Source of the DNA: VXYL01 sp965116345
GTDB lineage: Bacteria > Pseudomonadota > Gammaproteobacteria > Pseudomonadales > Azotimanducaceae
Reading direction: 5' to 3'
DNA length: 64,000 bases
Assembly: GCA_965116345.1 (NCBI GenBank)
Contig: OZ220680.1
Location: 2,976,001 to 3,040,000, forward strand
The position numbers and the translations under genes were made by a program. Shown here one piece after another: positions 18,891-26,799 of this stretch; within the stretch, counting starts at the first letter, position 1; each line of letters begins with the position of its first letter. The notes under the pieces were generated by a model. It did no database searches and was not told the DNA's origin. It was given only the letters and a program-made list of their open reading frames with translations.

Positions 18891-21085
18891 CGATTGATCT
18901 CAAGCAGTAGAGACAGGGCGTCAGAGAAGCGCGGGGCGATTTCCAAGGCCAGGAGCACGTGGCGCCTCGCGTTCTCGGTGTCGTTCAGCCTATGGTACGC
19001 CCGCGCGATCCGGTATTGGACGCCGGCGGCATCGTGGGGATCCAGCGACAGTGCCGCCAGATACTCGTCAAGGGCTTCGCGCGGCTCGTCCCGGGCCAGC
19101 AGTGCATCGCCCAGTCGGGTTCGGTTGGCGGGATCGAGGGGTGCCACCAGCGTGAGGCTCCGGCGCACGTCGAGGGCTTCGTCGTCCCGTTCGGACTGGT
19201 CCAGCAGTTCAATCAGCCGCGCGAGCACGCTGGTCGAGCGCCCGCCGGCACGCCAGTAGGTCAGGAGCGTTTGCGCCGCCTCCACTGGGTCGCCGAGGCG
19301 CAGCTGGGCTTCGGCGAGCAGGGGATACGGGCTCGGCGGATCCGGCGTCGGAAAGCTTGCCACGGCCCGGCCTGCGGCGGTGGCGGCGGTTGCCCAGTCG
19401 CCCTGTTCGGCTGCGCTCGACGCCTCCGCCAGGGCCTTGCCGAAGGCATCCGTGTCAAGACCGTCGAATCGTTCGTCCAAGTAGTCCGTGAACGCCGCGT
19501 CCAGGGCTTCGTGAGACATTTCGAGGGACTCTTCGATCGCCTGAATCGTTGACTTGCCGGCTCGATAGGCGGCGAGGATTCTCTGCAGGGCCTCGTGGCC
19601 GTGGGTCTCGGCGATGTATTCGCACAAGAGCCCAGACTGGACATAGGAAACCATGACCTGCTGTTCGTAGGTCGGTCGGATGAACCCCTCGTCGAGCGTC
19701 GCCACCGGCAATAGGCGATTGTCTCGATACGCGGCCACCACCATCCGCGTGGGGGCACGGCGGCCCTCGGCCGGAGTCGCCCCCTGGAAGCGGCTCGGCC
19801 CGGTGGTCCACTCCTCGAGCACCGAGACTCCCTCGGTGAACCAGCGTGAAACGCGGTTGTCCGTGGCACCGAGGGTGATCACATGCGCCACTTCGTGCCA
19901 CAACGCGCTTGCCCAGTCGAAACCTTCGTCGATGCTGCGTGCCGATGGACTGTCCATGGCGACCACGTCGCCGAACGCGACGCCGAGGGCACCGATTCCG
20001 GGAAGTCCTGAGGTGCGCACGGCGAAGTCCTGGTGGCGCGGGTAGATCTCCACTACGACCGGATAGTCGGGAACGAATCCGTAGCGCTCGCCGACCACCC
20101 GCACGGCGTCGCCGACGAGTCGCCCCACGTAGGGCTTGAGCGCGCCGACCTCCGCCGGATGGGCGCGCAGGATCAGGTCGTCCTCGCGCAGCACCTGCCA
20201 GGCGTCGAGGCTGTCGAGCAGGCGCAGGGTGTTCACCACCTGCACGTTGTAGGGATCGCCTTCGTGGGCTCGGGCAAGAACCTCCTTGGCGTCTTCGAAG
20301 CGGTTGATGCGCAGCAGGTTGGTGCCGAGTGCCGCATGCGCGCTCCACAGGGTGGGGTCGACCTCCAAGGCGCGCTCGAGCTGGGCGACCGCCTCGCGAT
20401 AGCGGTGGCCGATGACGTAGAAGTGCGCGATGGTCTCGAACATCGCGCCGTAGCCCGGTCCGATCGCCAACGCCTTGTCTTCCCATGGGCTCGGCACGCG
20501 GTCGGCGACATGGTCCATGGCCGCCATCAGGCCCATGGCTTCGAGTCGATGCACCGCTATGTCGGACTTCACCGGGCCTTCCAGTGCTCGCCCGGCCCCT
20601 TCGTGGTCGCCCACCTCCAGCGCCAGGTGTGCAAGTAGCAGCAGGGCACCCGTATGGTCCGGTTCCGCATCGAGCACTTCCTGAACCAGGCGCCGGGCCT
20701 CGGCTTCGAAGCGGTCGAAGGCGACGCGCGCGAGGCCCAGCTTGGCCCCGGCGTGGGTCGGATCGATCTCCAGCGCTTCGCCGAACAGCGCTTGGGCATC
20801 GGCGACCTGGTAGGTGGCGAGGAACAACTCGCCCCAGCGCACTTTGATGTCGGCGTTGTCGGGTTCTAAGCGTGTGGCCTGGTGGAAGGCCCGATTCGCG
20901 GCACGGACGTCGCCCAGACCCCAGGCGGCTTCCGCCACGACCCCGGAGGAGTCGTCCCAGAGCAGTTGTTTGAAACAGCTCTCGGCACCGTCGCGATCCG
21001 AGAACCGGAGTGTCCAGCAGTCCTCGGGAGTGGCGGCGTCTGCGAGGCAGGCGGTCAGCGCGAGTGCCGGAACCGTGCGGATCAT
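18887..21085 (-). CDS. TPR-repeat protein with HExxH (gluzincin-like) peptidase domain
   Basis: 732 residues. A short signal sequence (ALALTAC, possible lipobox at Cys13) is followed by TPR repeats (about 55-290), e.g. EPDNADIKVRWGELFLAT. A metallopeptidase-like core follows with LWHEVAHVITLG (HEVAH zinc motif) and the downstream glutamate in WFTEGVSVLEEW, the MA-clan pattern HExxH...E. Further TPRs complete the C-terminus (about 590-732). It is a predicted envelope protease or protease-fold scaffold. It overlaps the caspase-like gene upstream (ATGA) and MoxR downstream (ATGA). Substrate unknown; the catalytic residues look intact. Confidence 0.82.
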   Translation of the reverse strand: MIRTVPALALTACLADAATPEDCWTLRFSDRDGAESCFKQLLWDDSSGVVAEAAWGLGDVRAANRAFHQATRLEPDNADIKVRWGELFLATYQVADAQALFGEALEIDPTHAGAKLGLARVAFDRFEAEARRLVQEVLDAEPDHTGALLLLAHLALEVGDHEGAGRALEGPVKSDIAVHRLEAMGLMAAMDHVADRVPSPWEDKALAIGPGYGAMFETIAHFYVIGHRYREAVAQLERALEVDPTLWSAHAALGTNLLRINRFEDAKEVLARAHEGDPYNVQVVNTLRLLDSLDAWQVLREDDLILRAHPAEVGALKPYVGRLVGDAVRVVGERYGFVPDYPVVVEIYPRHQDFAVRTSGLPGIGALGVAFGDVVAMDSPSARSIDEGFDWASALWHEVAHVITLGATDNRVSRWFTEGVSVLEEWTTGPSRFQGATPAEGRRAPTRMVVAAYRDNRLLPVATLDEGFIRPTYEQQVMVSYVQSGLLCEYIAETHGHEALQRILAAYRAGKSTIQAIEESLEMSHEALDAAFTDYLDERFDGLDTDAFGKALAEASSAAEQGDWATAATAAGRAVASFPTPDPPSPYPLLAEAQLRLGDPVEAAQTLLTYWRAGGRSTSVLARLIELLDQSERDDEALDVRRSLTLVAPLDPANRTRLGDALLARDEPREALDEYLAALSLDPHDAAGVQYRIARAYHRLNDTENARRHVLLALEIAPRFSDALSLLLEINR

Positions 21086-22008
21086 TGCCGATCCCCGTCG
21101 GCCCTCTCGGCACTGCCTCCGCGCGGTCGCGTCTTGATCTGCCGTTCCAGCGTCGCCAGCTCCATGAGCAGGTCCTGGAGGCGAGCGAAATAGTCGTCGT
21201 CGGTGAGCAGACGCCGGTCGGCCCTCAGCGTATCGATGGCGGCGGTTAGTTCGTCGACGCGATCCACCAGATGCACGACTTCCGGGTCGACCTGCTCCGC
21301 CGGTGCCGTGCGGGCGATGATGAACCGTCCTGCATCGCCCTCGATTCTCGGGTGCTCGGTGGCGATTCGTTCGGTGCCTTCATAGAAATCCGCAACCGCC
21401 TGTTCGGTGAAACGGAACGCCTCGTCGGCGGAGATCTGCTCGTCCTTGTCCACGTCGGTGTTCGGATCCGCGAGGGCGTCGGCCCAGAGGCCGGCGAACA
21501 TCACCGCGTTGCGTTCGCGGCCGCTGCGCGTGGCGGTGATGACGGTGCGCCCTTCACGGGCGAGGGGCTCCTGCGCAGCTCCGCTTGAACTGGTGGCGAT
21601 CACGGCGAGTTGCAGCTTCGCCGTCACCGGCCGGAGCCATTGAGCCAGGTGTTCGGCCGTCGGGTCGGGTCCGGGGACGTTGAACCGGTAGTGTTCCTCG
21701 TCGAACGTACCGTGTCCGACCAGATGGACGATCACCTTGTCGTCCTCACCGGTTTCGGTGGCGATGGCGGCGATGGCGGCGCGAATGCCTTCGATCCGCG
21801 CGGCTTCCCCTGCGAGAAGGGTCACCTTGGCGCCGGCGGCCTCGGCGTGATGCGCCGTGGTGGCGGCCTGGTCGGAGAACGCTTCGGCGTATTTGTCCTC
21901 GCCGCCGAGTCCCGCGACGACCAGCATCCGGGTTTCGGCCGCCGACGTCATGGTGCTGACCAAGGCGAAGGCGACGCAGGCCGCGATGGCGGGCAGCCTG
22001 CCGGTCAT
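21082..22008 (-). CDS. Secreted caspase-fold (clan CD) protein lacking the catalytic cysteine
   Basis: 308 residues with a signal peptide cleaved near ALVSTMTSAAE. KVIVHLVGHGTFDE (His99) matches the strand and catalytic His of clan CD peptidases (caspase, metacaspase, legumain). The next strand VIATSSSGA (136-144) aligns with the family DxCxSG strand, placing Ser140 where the catalytic Cys should be. DVDKDEQISADEAF resembles the acidic loop after the active site in metacaspase-like proteins. Hence probably a pseudopeptidase. The last 70 residues are helical. I chose ATG 22008 because it overlaps the upstream stop (ATGA) and starts a clean signal peptide. Confidence 0.7.
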   Translation of the reverse strand: MTGRLPAIAACVAFALVSTMTSAAETRMLVVAGLGGEDKYAEAFSDQAATTAHHAEAAGAKVTLLAGEAARIEGIRAAIAAIATETGEDDKVIVHLVGHGTFDEEHYRFNVPGPDPTAEHLAQWLRPVTAKLQLAVIATSSSGAAQEPLAREGRTVITATRSGRERNAVMFAGLWADALADPNTDVDKDEQISADEAFRFTEQAVADFYEGTERIATEHPRIEGDAGRFIIARTAPAEQVDPEVVHLVDRVDELTAAIDTLRADRRLLTDDDYFARLQDLLMELATLERQIKTRPRGGSAERADGDRQ

Positions 22009-24311
22009 ATGGCACCCCAGTAGCGTCGCAACGACCATTCCGCGCATTTCAGGAGCACCAGCAGTAGGTACAGGATGGGTGCATTCCACAACGGTAGCTG
22101 CTGGCGTTCCTGGACGCCTGCACCGCCGAAGGCGATGGCGTCGCCGAGGCCGGCGACGTCGTCTTCCCGCCACACACGTCCGCCGGTTGCTTCCGCGATG
22201 CGCAGCAGTAGCGGCTCGTTCAACGTCGCGCCGAACTGCTCGAGGTTGGGGGTGCCGACCCGGGCCAGCGCCTTGAGCCCGTCGGCGCGGGTCGTCAGCG
22301 GCGAGGCATCCGTACCGACTTCCGTGGTGTCCACGTCGACCCGGTAGACGCCGGGACCGGATACCGGGACCGTCTCGGCGAACGAACCGTCTCCCGCCAC
22401 CCGGGACAGGTCGATATCGAACGCGCCGCCTTCCGGCGGCGTGATCCGGGCGGTCAATGCCGTTCCCTCCACCGGCTCGAACCGGCGATTCTTGAGCCCC
22501 ACGCGTACGTCCAGCGAGTCCCCCTCGACGGCCACGGACAGCCGTTGCCGGGACAGCGAGGCGCCCGCCAGATGGCGGATGAGCTGGCGCCAGAACACCG
22601 AGTGTCGCGGATCGTCCGGCGGCGTGCGCATCCGCCAGCGCCAGGTGGACGCGGTCGCGAGCACGGCGCTGCGGCCGAAGCCGTAGACCTGGGTGACGAG
22701 CAGCGGCACGGGGTGTCCTTCACGGACGACGATGTCGACACCGCGGCGCTCGTACACGCCTTCCAGGGCTTCGAGGATCGTCGTGGCACCCGGTTTCAAG
22801 GCGCCGAGCTGGTGGTAGTCGGCCAGCAACGGCAGCGTCTCCCAGTTCCGTAGACGGTTGTCCGGGTCGCCGCCGAGATCTCCGAGCACGGATCGGAGCC
22901 CCTGCTCGGTCGGTCGGACGCCGTACTCGCCTGCGGCGTACGACGGGGGTACGTCCGGTCCCGTGCGGCGTTCGAGGACGACCGGCAGTGCTTCGGCCAA
23001 CGGCTTGACGTCCCAACCGCCGTCGACGAGTGCCTGACGCCCGGCCAAGGCCAGCAGGCTGCCGCCGCGCTCGGCGACGAAGGCTGCGAGCCAGTCGTGT
23101 TGTTCGTCGCCGAGGGCGGTCGCCGGCAGACTGCCGATAACGACCAGATCGTAGCGGTACAGCGCCTCGCGGGATCCGGGGAAGCCGTCGGCGAGTTCCT
23201 CCGGGTCGGCGGTGCCCTGGCGGTAGGTCTTGCGCGCCGTGGTGCGCAGCCAAGTCACCAGGTCGATGTCGTCGTCCTCTGCGACGGCCCGGCGGATGAA
23301 CTTGAACTCCCAGCGGGGTTCACCTTCGAGGTACAGCACGCGGTACCGGTCGCGGTCGACGTCCAGCAGCCTGGAGCGCAGGTTGTTGCCGGGTAGCGGA
23401 TCCTGGGCCGTCGGCTGCAGTTCCACCGTGATCTCCTTCAAACCCTCGGATCCGGTGGCGAAGGCGATGTCCTTGGTGACCACCGGTATTCCCGGGTCGA
23501 GCGAGATGGTCTCGGCGGCCAGCACGGCCTCGCCGGCGAGGACCCGCACCCGCGCCTCTCCACCATCGTGATGGCGGATCACGAGGCGTGCCGAGACCTC
23601 GGTCTCCGGCGACGCCCGGGCGGGCAGGGCGAGTTCCAACAGTTCGACATCGCCACGAATGGAAGCCGGTCCGATGGCGATCGGATGGACCGGTATTCCG
23701 GTGGCTGACAGCGCATCGAGTTCGGTGCTGTCGCCGGCATTCTGAGCGCCATCGGTCATTACCACGATGGCGGCCAGCGCGGCCTCGTCGTAGTTGGTCG
23801 CGAGGTCCGTGAGCGAGTCGACCAGGCGCGAGCGCCGATCCAGCGGTGCCAGCGCTGCCGTGGACTCGACGCGCGCCAAGTGATCGCCGAAGTGGAACAG
23901 TGCGGTCTTGGCGCCGCCGGTGGCCTCGGTGACCACGCGCGGGACGAGGTCCTTGGCGACCGCCAGGCGCGTGCGTCGGTCCGCCTCGGGATCGGCGGCC
24001 GTCGGCAGGCCCATGCTGGCGGAACTGTCGACGAGCACGGCGATGGTGTTCACGCCGGGCGCCAGCCGGGTCACTTCCAGCACGGGTTGGGCGATCAGCA
24101 CGAGGATCACCCCGATGGCGGCGAGTTGCAGCAGGTGGATGGGTACTCGGCGCAGCACCGACCACTGTGCGAGCCGCCGGTTGAAGACGACGGAAAGTGC
24201 CAGCAGCACGATGGCAGCCGTCCACCACAGGACGCCGATTTCGCCCGCGAACGCCAGTTCGCCCTGCTCGTAGGCATGGCGGGGATACTTGAACAACCAC
24301 TCGAACCACAC
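22005..24311 (-). CDS. vWA/glutamine-amidotransferase-like membrane protein
   Basis: 768 residues. Two N-terminal membrane segments (around 30-48 and 62-80), then a vWA domain with AVLVDSSASM (MIDAS) and VVMTDGAQN. The region about 320-560 carries YDLVVIGSLPAT and DWLAAFVAERGGSLLALAG, the class-I glutamine-amidotransferase-like fold without an evident catalytic triad. A C-terminal membrane segment (ILYLLLVLLKCAEW) ends the protein. It is the second vWA protein of the operon and a counterpart of the BatA-type protein. 19 nt separate it from the DUF4159 gene upstream. Confidence 0.82.
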   Translation of the reverse strand: MWFEWLFKYPRHAYEQGELAFAGEIGVLWWTAAIVLLALSVVFNRRLAQWSVLRRVPIHLLQLAAIGVILVLIAQPVLEVTRLAPGVNTIAVLVDSSASMGLPTAADPEADRRTRLAVAKDLVPRVVTEATGGAKTALFHFGDHLARVESTAALAPLDRRSRLVDSLTDLATNYDEAALAAIVVMTDGAQNAGDSTELDALSATGIPVHPIAIGPASIRGDVELLELALPARASPETEVSARLVIRHHDGGEARVRVLAGEAVLAAETISLDPGIPVVTKDIAFATGSEGLKEITVELQPTAQDPLPGNNLRSRLLDVDRDRYRVLYLEGEPRWEFKFIRRAVAEDDDIDLVTWLRTTARKTYRQGTADPEELADGFPGSREALYRYDLVVIGSLPATALGDEQHDWLAAFVAERGGSLLALAGRQALVDGGWDVKPLAEALPVVLERRTGPDVPPSYAAGEYGVRPTEQGLRSVLGDLGGDPDNRLRNWETLPLLADYHQLGALKPGATTILEALEGVYERRGVDIVVREGHPVPLLVTQVYGFGRSAVLATASTWRWRMRTPPDDPRHSVFWRQLIRHLAGASLSRQRLSVAVEGDSLDVRVGLKNRRFEPVEGTALTARITPPEGGAFDIDLSRVAGDGSFAETVPVSGPGVYRVDVDTTEVGTDASPLTTRADGLKALARVGTPNLEQFGATLNEPLLLRIAEATGGRVWREDDVAGLGDAIAFGGAGVQERQQLPLWNAPILYLLLVLLKCAEWSLRRYWGAI

Positions 24312-24330
24312 GGCCCGGGACGACCTCCAG

Positions 24331-25161
24331 CTAGTGCGTCAGCGCATAGACGATGACGTTGATACCGACGCGGTAGGCCTTGGTGGAGAAGTTCTCGAAG
24401 TAGAACTCCCCGTATGACTCCCGCTCCCAACCATCGGCGATATCGGTGTTGTGGGTGGCGATCGCCATGAGCCGCCCGTCGTCGTCCTTGTAGGCCCGGA
24501 TCGATGGCGTCGTCATCGATCCGGTGGGATAGCGGTGTTGTGAAGGCGGCTCGGTGGTACCCCAGCGGGCGAAGTCCCGTGCGGGAATCTGCGGCATCTT
24601 CTCGATGTCGAACACCGTGTGGAAGATGGGATGCTCGATCGGCAGCGCGGTCCAGCGCTTGCCGGGAAGGACCTCCTCCATGGCGGACTCCAGGCTGCGC
24701 CACTCGGCATCGCCCCAGAAGTCGTCCACCCACAGGAAGCCGCCGTTATGCAGGTAGTTGCGCAGCGCCTCGATCTCGGCCTCGGACAGGCGCATGTAGC
24801 CGACGTCCGACATGAAGATGAGGGGCGAGTCGCCGAGGTCCGGGTCGGTGAGCCGCCGGCGTGCCGGTGCCCGGCTCGCGACCACCGCCGTCAACTCCCT
24901 CAGACGCTTGGCGAAATTCTGTTCGGCCTGGGGGAAGTCCGTCTCCCAGCGCTCCCAGTAGCGGCCGTCGTAGTAGTAGTAGGACTCGAACTGGCCACCG
25001 ATGCTGTGGTACTCGATCCGCGTGGGGATGAAGTTCGTCAGGTCGTATTCGAACGGGCTCGTCTGGGCGAGTGCGCCCGTCGCGGCCAAGCCGAGCAACG
25101 CCATCAACCCAACGGCGCGGCGGGTCGGGTGTGGGGACTGCGATGGTCGCGTCGTTGTCAC
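24331..25161 (-). CDS. DUF4159 family exported protein
   Basis: 276 residues. I use GTG 25161-25159, which overlaps the upstream stop as GTGA, matching the coupling elsewhere in this operon. It gives a signal peptide with a twin arginine (PTRRAVGLMALLGLAATGALA), so Tat export is possible. The alternative ATG 25104 would remove the arginines. The mature protein has LIFMSDVGYMRLSEAEIEALRNYLHNGGFLWVDDFWG, typical of DUF4159 proteins, which are regularly encoded in MoxR/BatA clusters. The fold resembles glutamine-amidotransferase-like domains. Function unknown. Confidence 0.82.
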   Translation of the reverse strand: MTTTRPSQSPHPTRRAVGLMALLGLAATGALAQTSPFEYDLTNFIPTRIEYHSIGGQFESYYYYDGRYWERWETDFPQAEQNFAKRLRELTAVVASRAPARRRLTDPDLGDSPLIFMSDVGYMRLSEAEIEALRNYLHNGGFLWVDDFWGDAEWRSLESAMEEVLPGKRWTALPIEHPIFHTVFDIEKMPQIPARDFARWGTTEPPSQHRYPTGSMTTPSIRAYKDDDGRLMAIATHNTDIADGWERESYGEFYFENFSTKAYRVGINVIVYALTH

Positions 25162-26324
25162 TTCGGCGGATGCTTCGACAACGCCTCCTCGATGGGCTCC
25201 GTGCCCCAACCCGGGGTGTCCGGCAGGTGCAGGTGGCTGTCGCGGATGTCGGGAACCTCCGTGACGAGTTCCGCATCCCACGGCACGCGGTCGATGTCCG
25301 TTTCCATGATTCGCACATTCGGCAGCCCGGCGCACATATGGGCCGCCATCATCGTCGCCAGGTGGCCGTAGTAGTTGTGTGGCGCGACATTGACCTGGTG
25401 CGCCTCGGCCGCCGCCGCGATCTTCATCGACTGCCAGACGCCGTTCCATACCGCGTCGATGATGGCGACGTCCATCGCCCGAAGGCGAAAGTACGGTAGG
25501 AAGGCGTACAGCGTGATCAGCGACTCGCAGGAACTGATGGTGTGCGGGCTCTTCGAGCGCACGTCGGCCAGCGCCTCGGGATTCGGCGTGTCGATCTCCG
25601 CCCAGAACAGGTCGAAGTCGGCGAGCGAGCGAAGGATGCGCAGGTACCCCTCGGGCTTGGCGTTGTAGTTGAGGTCCAGCAGGATGTCCATGTCGTCGCC
25701 GGCACCGTCGCGGAACGCGTCGAGGTGCTTGCGCAACTGCCGGAGCACGTGCCGGTCGACGTTCTGTTCCGGGCCGTAGGGATGGCCGAACCCCGGCGAC
25801 CAGCCGCGGACGCGCTCGCCGCTGTAGTCGAAGACGTTGGTCTTGAGCGCCGTGAAGCCGCGCTCGCGGACCTCCTCACCCAGCGCGCGGATGCCGCCGA
25901 GGTCCGTCACCGCCGGGGGGTAGAAGTCCGGGCGCGAGATTCGCCAGGTGCCGCAGTGCGACCAGTAGACCCTGACGGCGTCGCGGACCCGGCCCCCGAG
26001 CAGGTCGTAGCAGGGCACCCCGAGGGTCTTGGCCTTGGCGTCGAGGAGGGCGTTCTCGATGGCCCCGATCCCCATGGCCATGACCCCCGACATCGACTGG
26101 CGGGCGCGTGCATGCAGCCGGGCGTAAACCCGCTCGATGTCGTGGACACGTTCGCCGACGACCATCGGCGCGAGTCTGTCCACCACCGCGGTGACGCCGA
26201 TGGCGCCTTGGTGCTCGTCGTACTCGCTCCAACCGACGACCCCATCCTCGGTGGTGATCTTGACGAAGTGGTAGTTGCGCCAACCGGCATCGCAGTGGCG
26301 GGTCTCGATGGTGCGGACGATCAC
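25158..26324 (-). CDS. Enolase-superfamily (mandelate racemase/muconate lactonizing) enzyme
   Basis: 388 residues, standard length. N-terminal capping domain, then barrel motifs: FTALKTNVF (catalytic Lys region), DILLDLNYNAKPEG (metal Asp), FWAEID (metal Glu), SSCESL (metal Glu) and VAPHNYYGHL (His at the end of the barrel). Members abstract the proton alpha to a carboxylate in sugar acids, mandelate or related compounds. It is the first gene of the minus-strand run and its TGA overlaps the DUF4159 GTG, which is odd because the other eight genes are MoxR/Bat-type. A 75-bp fragment of another enolase-type gene lies at 31372-31446. Confidence 0.9.
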   Translation of the reverse strand: MIVRTIETRHCDAGWRNYHFVKITTEDGVVGWSEYDEHQGAIGVTAVVDRLAPMVVGERVHDIERVYARLHARARQSMSGVMAMGIGAIENALLDAKAKTLGVPCYDLLGGRVRDAVRVYWSHCGTWRISRPDFYPPAVTDLGGIRALGEEVRERGFTALKTNVFDYSGERVRGWSPGFGHPYGPEQNVDRHVLRQLRKHLDAFRDGAGDDMDILLDLNYNAKPEGYLRILRSLADFDLFWAEIDTPNPEALADVRSKSPHTISSCESLITLYAFLPYFRLRAMDVAIIDAVWNGVWQSMKIAAAAEAHQVNVAPHNYYGHLATMMAAHMCAGLPNVRIMETDIDRVPWDAELVTEVPDIRDSHLHLPDTPGWGTEPIEEALSKHPPK

Positions 26325-26402
26325 GTGGCCTAGGCTCCCGTTGTGGCGGTTGGAACACTAGCGGTAGCCCGTGCCGGTTGTCGAGCCCAACGGCCCCGTA
26401 GG

Positions 26403-26447
26403 GGCGCGGTTACGCTATAGTGGACCGCTTCGAGGGGAGACGACCGG
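26403..26447 (+). promoter_or_regulatory. Possible promoter and ribosome binding site for the 91-residue membrane protein
   Basis: TATAGT at 26416-26421 resembles a -10 box; no good -35 is visible 17 nt upstream. AGGGGAGA at about 26433-26440 is a good ribosome binding site for ATG 26448. The 123-nt gap is shared with the divergent enolase-superfamily gene. Confidence 0.3.
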
Positions 26448-26723
26448 ATGAGCGACACGGGATTCGAGAGCCCCGCTTCGGCGTTCGGTGCGAGAGTGTT
26501 CGTCGCCACGTTGGTATTCGTCGCACCGATCCTGACGATTGCCGCGTTGGTCGCCATCGCCTTGAACGACGGGCTCTGGCGGTTCTTCGCGGATTCGGTC
26601 GCAACCAACATCCTGGTTCCCTACGGGTGGGCACTTGGGTCCGCGCTGCTGGTCCTCTCCTTCGCGGCCCTGGTCGGATACGTGGCGATGCTCACCGCAA
26701 GGTTGCGCGAGCGCGCCCCGTGA
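26448..26723 (+). CDS. Small two-helix membrane protein
   Basis: 91 residues with two clear membrane segments, VFVATLVFVAPILTIAALVA and WALGSALLVLSFAALVGYVA, joined by a short loop with aromatic residues. A short acidic N-terminus and a basic C-terminus (RLRERAP) suggest both ends are cytoplasmic. Good ribosome binding site. It lies 76 nt upstream of the ABC exporter pair in the same direction and may be an accessory subunit, but there is no sequence proof. Confidence 0.65.
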   Translation: MSDTGFESPASAFGARVFVATLVFVAPILTIAALVAIALNDGLWRFFADSVATNILVPYGWALGSALLVLSFAALVGYVAMLTARLRERAP

Positions 26724-26799
26724 GCGCGTTAGGGACCGGACGAGATTCGCCGGCTACCTAGCCCGCATTTCTCACCACGTCGCTTACAGGTTTGATCTG

